From: Acidobacteriota bacterium
GTDB taxonomy: Bacteria > Acidobacteriota > UBA6911 > RPQK01 > JADFOI01
DNA: 5,342 nucleotides
Direction: 5' to 3'
Assembly: GCA_027295745.1 (NCBI GenBank)
Contig: JAPUKI010000279.1
Coordinates: 1-5,342, forward strand
Of the stretch, positions 5,253 to 5,342 are shown piece after piece. The notes below the pieces were generated by a model. It was not told the DNA's origin and ran no database searches. It was given only the letters and a program-made list of their open reading frames with translations. Position 1 is the stretch's first letter; every line of letters begins with the position of its first letter. The position numbers and the translations under genes were made by a program.

Positions 5253-5342
5253 TTCAAGTTGTCCACTGGCTGCTCATATTGGTCGAGTCCACCGGTTGCT
5301 CGTTTTTTGGACAGTCCTACTGACTTCGCCCACATTTCTCAA
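5253..5342. repeat. Three imperfect direct repeats at 26–27-base spacing, possible insertion-sequence end
   Basis: GTCCACTGGCTGCTC at 5261-5275 recurs as GTCCACCGGTTGCTC at 5287-5301, with 13 of 15 bases identical, and more weakly as GTCCTACTGACTTCG from 5314. The spacings are 26 and 27 bases, and each copy is preceded by or ends in an ATTGG/TTTGG-like segment. Multiple imperfect repeats of about this length, reading GTGGACAA-like on the opposite strand, are typical of IS21-family ends. No transposase is visible because the window ends, so the family name is inference and the repeat itself is observed. Confidence 0.4.

Noticed and set aside
5284..5308. Weak intrinsic terminator: CGAG/CTCG stem followed by six T
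   Set aside because: The stem is only four base pairs with a poor interior, and the stretch is better explained as part of the direct-repeat unit. It may still act weakly as a terminator for the thioesterase gene.
5305..5317. TTTTGGACAGTCC as a second copy of the GGGGACAGTCCC hairpin repeat
   Set aside because: The shared part is only GGACAGTCC, itself a near-palindrome, with no second arm nearby. The 26–27-base repeat explains it better.
5234..5335. 33-codon minus-strand ORF ending over the thioesterase stop
   Set aside because: It is very short, has no ribosome site and lies in repeat sequence; no family recognised.
1..5342. CRISPR array, tRNA/rRNA genes, toxin–antitoxin or phage-defence system
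   Set aside because: No regularly spaced identical repeats with unique spacers, no tRNA or rRNA signatures and no defence domains were seen; the genes are ordinary metabolic or hydrolytic types on alternating strands.

Overview
The window looks like chromosomal DNA from a Gram-negative-type bacterium of moderate GC content. It carries a lipoprotein signal peptide, a signal-anchored protein and REP-like palindromes. The GGGCTAAAGCCC core and the GGGGACAGTCCC core of these palindromes recall repeats I associate with Acidobacteriota and similar soil or sediment lineages. That taxonomic guess is weak and comes from memory of such repeats, not from a search.

Layout from left to right. A minus-strand gene for a secreted, probably lipid-anchored, amidase-signature enzyme runs off the left edge; 434 codons are visible. 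A divergent 255-base intergenic region follows. It holds a candidate promoter for the amidase, a 57-base near-perfect hairpin repeat, an exact TATAAT box and a 14-base palindrome. This leads into a plus-strand PHP-family, membrane-anchored putative phosphoesterase that appears to start at TTG with almost no leader. Next is a 108-base convergent gap filled by a head-to-head pair of REP-like palindromes, whose stems differ by matching compensatory changes, and by a third pairing arm.

The minus-strand gene after that is a MOSC–flavin reductase–NAD(P)H–[2Fe-2S] fusion, a single chain that could carry electrons from NAD(P)H to a molybdenum-cofactor site. Divergent from it lies a 236-base stretch with a doubtful 64-codon ORF. 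That ORF overlaps, by ATGA, a YciA-type hotdog acyl-CoA thioesterase with an arginine-run tail encoded by a CGA repeat. Just after the thioesterase stop, three imperfect direct repeats at 26–27-base spacing run to the right edge and resemble the repeated ends of an insertion sequence, possibly IS21-like.

The genes alternate in strand (minus, plus, minus, plus) and have unrelated functions, so I see no multigene pathway or defence system here. The most unusual material is non-coding: three different repeat families occupy three of the four gene boundaries. The most notable protein is the MOSC–reductase fusion, an architecture I believe is already known in databases.
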